DNA of 64,000 bases from positions 682,001-746,000 of the forward strand of contig JAAVTG010000057.1 of NCBI GenBank assembly GCA_011947345.1. The letters are read 5' to 3'. This DNA comes from Phytophthora quininea. Taxonomy: Eukaryota > Oomycota > Peronosporomycetes > Peronosporales > Peronosporaceae. The translations under genes were made by a program, and so were the position numbers. Under the pieces are notes generated by a model, which worked only from the letters and a program-made list of their open reading frames with translations, ran no database searches and was not told where the DNA came from. How positions within the stretch are numbered: the first letter of the stretch is position 1; every line of letters begins with the position of its first letter. Of the stretch, positions 58,658-64,000 are shown one piece after another.

Positions 58658-58844
58658 GATCGACTTGGCAAGTGACGACGAAGCTGAGCAAATTCAACTG
58701 ATCTGCGAGAAGCTCTTGCCAAGTCCTTCTGGCGGTACCGTCATCTCGTGCTAAGACGTCTGTGAGCTTCCGATTCTTGTCGAGGACGGAGTAACAATAG
58801 TTTAGACTGACAGTGCGTGCAAATATGGTCTTCTTGTTGGATTC

Positions 58845-60022
58845 CTACTTCTTGCCCTTCTTCTTGCCTCCTTTTTGCCCGCTTTCTTCTCGGACTCGGC
58901 CGCTTTCCGCTTCTCCTCCTTTTGGCCAAGTGGGCTCGATACGCGACCTGGATGATCCTGGCAGCCGTGTTTTGCGCCTTGAGCTCTTCTTTGCGAAGCG
59001 CTTCGAGCTCCATGAGCCTCTGTCGCTCCTCCTCTTTCTGCTTGATGGTCGTCATCTCCTCTTGCCACCTCTTTGGAAGTTCTCTAACCGCTGGACGTTG
59101 GCAGCCTTCCGCTCCTGCAATTCCTGCAGCTGGGCTTGCTTGGCCTGCGTATCCTGTTGGTACTTGGCGTTCCACTCGGCCAGCTCGGCTTGAAGCTGCT
59201 CGTGACGGTCCTTGAGGAAGTGCACGGTCTCCTCGTTCACGCGTGTTTCGGTGGTGCACTTGCCCTGTAGATCTTTGATGCGGTCGTGCTGCTCCTCCAT
59301 GAGTTGGTGGTACATGCGAGCGGTGCTGCTGCGCTTCGCCTTGGCTTCGTTGCGAGCGTAGCGAATGTCGATCTGCGTCTTGGACTTGACCGCCAGAATC
59401 TGCTCTTTCAGACGCAGGATGGCGCCCTTGTGCTCCGCCACCTCCTTTTGGTGCTCCATCTTCTCCCGCGCCAGCTCCGCCCCGAGGCGTTTGACTTCCT
59501 CGACTGCTTCCCGCTCCTTTTGAGAATCTCGTGGGCTTTCTCCTGCGTGCTCTTGCCGTCCGCCACGAACGTCAGCAGCGTCTCGAACGTGCCGTGCTTC
59601 TTCATCTCGTTGAGCGTGTGCGTGAGCAGCTCCAGCAGCTCCTCACGCTCCTGCTGGATCTTGAGCAGGTTGCCGGCGAAGTTGGGGTTCTCCTTGAGGT
59701 TGCGGCACAGGCTCTTGGTAGACTCGCGCAGCAGGCGACTGACCTCGAGGATCTCGCGCTGGTTGTCCTTGAACTTGGACTTGTTGGCCAGCCCCTTGAG
59801 CACGGCCCGCTGGCTGATGAGCTTCTCGTACTGGGTCTCGAGCTGGCGCTGCTCCTGGATGATGCGCGAGATCTCCTCGCCCACGACCTGGGACAGCTCC
59901 TCGCGGTGCTGCAGGATGTCGGGTGTGATGCTGCCCAGGAAGCTCAGCTTCTCCAGTGACTCCTCCAGCACGCCACACGCGCGCAGGCTCTCGGTCGGCG
60001 TCAGCTTGAACGCCATCGCCAT
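58845..60022 (-). CDS. DRC9/IQCG-like axonemal coiled-coil protein with IQ motif
   Basis: Start ATG at 60022 (MAMAFKLTPTES). About 390 residues, nearly all helical and coiled coil (for example YEKLISQRAVLKGLANKSK, LKEQILAVKSKTQIDIRYAR and HFLKDRHEQLQAELAEW). One IQ motif lies near the C-terminus (TAARIIQVAYRAHLAK), followed by a Lys-rich tail that would end at the TAG at 58847-58845. Length, architecture and the conserved middle segment fit DRC9/IQCG, a calmodulin-binding part of the nexin-dynein regulatory complex of motile flagella. Three single-base breaks lie near 59518, 59055 and 58880-58930. Another IQ-containing coiled-coil protein is the main alternative. Confidence 0.65.
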
Positions 60023-60501
60023 GTGTCCCTCTGCACAGTGCAGGCCACCGCCTCAAAAATAGTCGCGGCCGCCATGACGGACAGCAACTTGGTACAGTTT
60101 GCACCGACCGACTGCTGTGTCCTCCTTGCTGCTTTAACGTCAATGTCTGGGAGGCGGACCAGTTGACGGCCAAAGCAGCAACGGCCGACGCCGTCAACCT
60201 CGTCCGTCCGAGACGGAGCAGGCTGCTGCCAAATTGCAGTATCAAGTCAAGTCCCCAGCTGGCGTCCGACTAGCAGTATGGAGCGCCGAATTGCCGTGTT
60301 GCAAGCGGTGTTGACGGCCTTGCGCACGATGAGCGTGGCCATCAACGCTGGTCTTGGGCTCACCAAAGCTGACTGGAACTGAAGCTGCATGCATTGAATG
60401 CACGCTTGCATGGGGCCCATCCCCGAGTCGGTGCTTGGGACCGTTCGCATTCAAAAACGTCATTTTTCAATCTGTCTGTGCCAAGGCAAAACGCCGCCGC
60501 C
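60023..60501. other. intergenic region between divergent DRC9-like and ISN1 genes
   Basis: A 34-codon frame (ATG 60278, TGA to 60382) lies upstream of ISN1 and upstream of the putative initiator at 60460, so it is probably not a uORF of the main transcript. No RNA gene was seen. Confidence 0.4.
60460..60473 (+). promoter_or_regulatory. oomycete initiator-like element of the ISN1 gene
   Basis: TCATTTTTCAATCT differs from TCATTYYNCAWTTT at one position. It lies 28 bp before the ATG at 60502. Confidence 0.5.
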
Positions 60502-61887
60502 ATGCTCAAGGAGCAGGACCCGATGATCGAGCTGCTGCGCGAGTGGATCACGTCGCCCGTGGACGACGGCCAGGAGCTGCGCGTGTCGGTGCTGCAGGTC
60601 TTCCGCTTCATGAGCGAGCTGGTGGCCGAGCACGTGGCCAACCCCGAGCGCAGCCGCCTGCGCAAGTTCCTGCCCAAGCTCACCAAGCTCTTCCTGCCGC
60701 TCGATCTGACGCGCGCCGCGCTCGAGTACGACGCCAGCACGCACTTCCTGGCGCGCAAGCGCGTGCCGCCGACCTTCAAGGAGGTGCGGCACATCCTGAA
60801 CGTGGCCACGGTCAACGCCATCGCCGGCAAGCTCAAACTCGTGACGTTCGACGCCGACGACACCATCTACGAGGACGGCGGCAGCATCAGCAAGAGCTCG
60901 CGTATGGTGCAGGTCATTGTCGAGCTGCTGCGCAGGGAGTCGTCGTGTCGCTCGTCACGGCCGCGGGCTATCCTGGCAACCCGGGACGCTACGAGCAGCG
61001 TCTGCGGGGGATTCTGGACTCGCTGGAAGACGTCTCTATGGAGGAGCGGGCTCGGTTCCTGGTCATGGGCGGAGAGTGCAACTACCTCTTCGAGACGGTC
61101 ACCGACAAGGCCACGGGGTCGTCAAGCTGCGCGAGATCGACGGAGCCGTCTGGAAGGACGGCCGAGGAGAACGCTGGCCCGACGAAGAGGTCACGGCGCT
61201 GCTGGATGCGGCAGAGCGGGTGCTGGAGGAGACGGTCAAGGCACTGCACCTGTCGGCCAAGATCCTGCGCAAGGAACGCGCCATCGGCATCATCAACACG
61301 TCGGACAAGCGCATTTTGTACGAGAACCTCGAGGAGATCAGTCTCACACTGCAGCACGAGCTGCGGCACTTTAACGTGCCGTTCTGCGCCTTCAACGGCG
61401 GCAACGACGTGTGGGTGGACATCGGCCACAAGGCGCTGGGTATCCAGGCTCTACAGAAGTACGTCTTCCGGTTCCTGCCCAAGGAGCTGCAGGACAGCGA
61501 GGAGCTGCGCAACATTCAAGGTCAAGAGTGTCTCCACGTCGGCGATCGCTTCACTCGAACAGGCAACGACACGCGCTCGCGAGACGCTGCCACGACCATC
61601 TGGATCTCCAACCCGCAGGAGACTGTGCACATTATGACGAAGCTACTGGCGACCATCGACCTCGTGCGGGAGCAGAAGAAAGAGCGCCGAGAGGAGAAAA
61701 AGGGAAGAAGGCCAAGGCCAAGCTGGCAGCTGCAGCATCGCTACCCAGTGACGACGGCAGTGAATTCACTGCCGATGCATCAGGCTCTGGCTCTAGCGAT
61801 GGCGAAAGTAGTGGCAGCAGCGACGAACGCGAGACAACCGTGAAGGCAGCAATCCAGGCCGCCACGACAGCGTCCTTGGCCGAGTAA
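60502..61887 (+). CDS. ISN1: IMP-specific 5'-nucleotidase
   Basis: Start ATG at 60502 (MLKEQDPM). About 460 residues, no intron. The N-terminal helical part has RVPPTFKEVRHILNVA. The HAD-type catalytic motif is FDADDT (D117 nucleophile, D119 general acid), followed by YEDGG. Downstream are VVSLVTAAGYPG, RERAIGI-type region (KERAIGIINTSDKRI), FNGGNDVWVDIGHKALGI and ECLHVGDRFTRTGNDTRSRD, all typical of ISN1. The enzyme hydrolyses IMP to inosine in the cytosol and balances purine nucleotide pools. The tail is Lys-rich and then Ser/Gly/Asp-rich, ending SLAE. Single-base breaks near 60945, 61117 and 61705 are read as consensus errors because the family sequence continues across each. Length is close to that of yeast ISN1 (about 450). 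Confidence 0.88.
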
Positions 61888-61916
61888 ATAGCAGACTGTA
61901 TCACCTGTGCTAATAA

Positions 61917-64000
61917 TCAACTTCCTGTGACTTCTGTCTGCGTTCTGGTCTCTGCTTCTCCAGGACGGATTTCATTTGCTGCTAGCGTCGAGTGCATTTG
62001 CTTGTCATCTTGCTCAGTATCGAATCCCAGCTCTTTTGCAACACGATGGCGAAGGGGACCAATTTGTGCGACCACGGCTTGATGCTCTTCATAGGCCACT
62101 TCCATTAGCAACGACGCGTCATGGAGTCGCTGGTCACGGGCGCGCAAAAAGCGGAAGAGCTGCGTGTAGTCCACATGCTCTGCCAAGAGCTCATGCTGCG
62201 AGATTCGCAGCAAAGCGATTGCGATCGCGAAAACAATCGACGAACCTTCGTAAAAGATGGCGTCCAAGAGACGGAAGGAAGTCTCGCTCGGAAACACAGC
62301 GCAGCATAGCGGCAATAACCACTGGGTCACCAGCACGAGGCCCATCGGTGGCGCCTGCATCTGCTGGAAATGGCGGTGGAGTTTCGGCAGCCGCATCTCG
62401 ATGAGCTTGTCCAACACAGCGCCGTCCACTTGCAGGCCTGTCATCCCAGACGTGAAATACGACGGAAAGAAGACTTCGCAGATCACCAAAAGCAACCAAA
62501 ACGTCCGTTGCTCGTCTTCAGTTGTGGATTGAAAGTCCACCACCACCTTGTCGGATTTTGCCTTCGACGCTTGAGCATGAAACAGGCACAACAACCGACC
62601 GACGACGAAAGTCATGGATTGACAGTAGCCCAGCGCGTCATTGTGCAGAGCATACGCGAGCAGCACTCGCTCGAGCGACCGCTGTCCCTCTTGAGATGAG
62701 ATCCAACAGTCGTCGTTGCCAGCAAAAGTTCGCTTCAAGTCCACATGAATTTGCCTCTTGGCCGAAGCAAAGCGCGCGTATTTCGCTTTAAAGTGCACCC
62801 CATCAGTCGGATCCTCGAGGCGCTCAATCAAACTGAAAAAATAATCTTGGGAATAGCTCTTCCGCAACGCGGAAGCCCGCTCAGTAACGAGTAGAGTTCG
62901 GGGCGCCGAGACGCTGGAATGCCCCTCCAGACCAGCTCACGAACTATTCGCCGTTGCTTTGAATCGAAATCGCACACGCCGTGACCATCCGCACCACCGC
63001 TAGCATTTGACTCTGGCTGGTTTGACCCTGACTCAAAATATGACGGCAGCGTGTGGGAGTTGTCAGCATGTAACGTGCATCGAAGACGTTGCCACTGTTG
63101 CTCTTGCTGTTGTTCGATAGCTTGAGCCAAGAGTTGGTAGTAAGCGTACGACCTTGTCGTCCCTGAAGGCAATTTAACGCCTTGCCATTCTCCGTTTCGG
63201 AGTTGAACTTCAGGATCAAAAATGCTGAAGCCAAAGCGGTCCGACAGCATGGAGGAGTGGGCGAACTGGGAAGACGTGGACGAAGTCGAGCAAGTCGACG
63301 ATGATGAACTGGGAGGAGAGCTATAATCATCGCCCTTACTTGACAGGGGAGCTTGCGTTGTCGCCAATAGTTCCTCCGCAGTAGACCCCAGGTATTTGGT
63401 AGACTGGGGTGAGGTAGTTCCGTGATCCCATCCGCCAAAAACAGTGTCCGCAGCAGAACTAAACCACCAGCTTCATGTGCATCCACAGTGTTAAACAATG
63501 CCATCCACTGCATCTTCGCGGGCATGCCTTGCACCAGATCCAAGAGAGATAGCGAGAGTCGGCCCACACAATAGGATTCGCTCTCGCCTAGTGTCTCGTG
63601 ATGCACTGTGATAGTTACCTGAGTTTCTGCCATTGCCTCAGGCACTCGGAAAACAGTGTTAAGTGCAAAACGGGGGTGACGCCACACCTGTGAGCTTCCA
63701 GACTGTACCAGATCCTGCTGTAAAGTTGCCAACGAAGAGCGCACGCTGTAGAGAAGCCTGCTGCTTCTACTCTCGGAAGGAGTCTCAACACTGACGGCGC
63801 AGTAATATCGACCTTGTGGAGCACTTAAATTCTTGTAAACCGAAGCAGATTTTGCTCTTACGCCGGGCAAATTTCGAGTTTCGAGCAACTCGAAGTGCAA
63901 GTCTCAATAAACGTGGTGGCAATTGGCTCCATTGGTAAACCAGTCTGGATTGCTCCGAAAAACTGCTCGAGAGTTGATCGGATACGTCGACGTCCACCGT
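61917..64000 (-). CDS. C2-TBC protein, putative Rab GTPase-activating protein (5' end cut)
   Basis: The gene runs off the window edge. The N-terminal part (about 63900-63450) reads as a C2-like domain: LHFELLETRNLPG, YYCAVSV, TVFRVPEAMAETQVTITVHHE, GRLSLSLLDLV. A Ser-rich linker and helices follow. The TBC domain starts at LVWRGIPASRRPELYSLLSG and has both catalytic fingers: IHVDLKR (Arg) and GYCQSMTF (Gln). It continues through WLLLVICE and FPSETSFRLLDAIFYEG to the stop at 61917. Such proteins accelerate GTP hydrolysis on Rabs; the C2 domain suggests membrane or lipid binding. Breaks near 63900, 63390, 63180 and 62860 interrupt the frame; some near 63390 could be a short intron. It converges on ISN1 with 29 bp between stops. 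Confidence 0.8.

Noticed and set aside
60394..61374. 326-codon frame with an ATG upstream of ISN1
   Set aside because: Its first part upstream of 60502 has no conservation and crosses the putative initiator. The family start MLKEQDP is at 60502.

Overview
The window looks like nuclear DNA of an oomycete, most likely Phytophthora or a close relative. Three things point there: compact genes with few, short (about 50-130 bp) GT-AG introns; close matches to the oomycete core promoter (GCTCATTYYNCAWTTT-like) just upstream of several starts; and flagellate-type genes (an XRP2 homologue and a DRC9-like protein) beside large PDR-type ABC transporters. The species cannot be named from sequence alone.

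Layout. Positions 1-5088 are AT-rich and gene-poor. They hold decayed material (a D-lactate dehydrogenase fragment and a broken hAT transposase) and one tRNA-Gln(CTG). Positions 5089-30609 (25.5 kb, 40% of the window) are a nearly perfect head-to-tail array of a 722-bp unit. Each unit carries one tRNA-Pro(CGG) gene, and I count 35 tRNA genes with no difference between them. The roughly 650-bp spacer is equally conserved and varies at only a few sites, and those sites fall into blocks. Positions 30610-31616 show nothing I recognise. Positions 31617-64000 are gene-dense.

Genes of the right half: Yippee-like zinc-binding protein (+), PUF60-like splicing factor (-), SAPS-like/PH/FYVE protein (-), XRP2 homologue (+), two tandem full-size ABCG/PDR transporters (-), a CH-domain coiled-coil protein (-), an atypical Rab-like GTPase with an N-terminal extension (+), a short coiled-coil protein (-), a mitochondrial Oxa1-type insertase (+), a DUF676-type serine esterase (+), a single-pass membrane protein (-), a DRC9/IQCG-like protein (-), IMP-specific 5'-nucleotidase (+), and a C2-TBC Rab GAP cut by the window end (-). 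They do not form an operon-like unit. Many pairs are divergent or convergent with 30-200 bp between them.

Most of the long genes are interrupted by single-base frame breaks, often in homopolymers, while the protein families continue intact in the next frame. This reads as long-read consensus error rather than decay. I therefore give whole-gene spans and name the breaks. The most interesting object is the tRNA-Pro array, which lies exactly between the transposon-rich left flank and the dense gene region.
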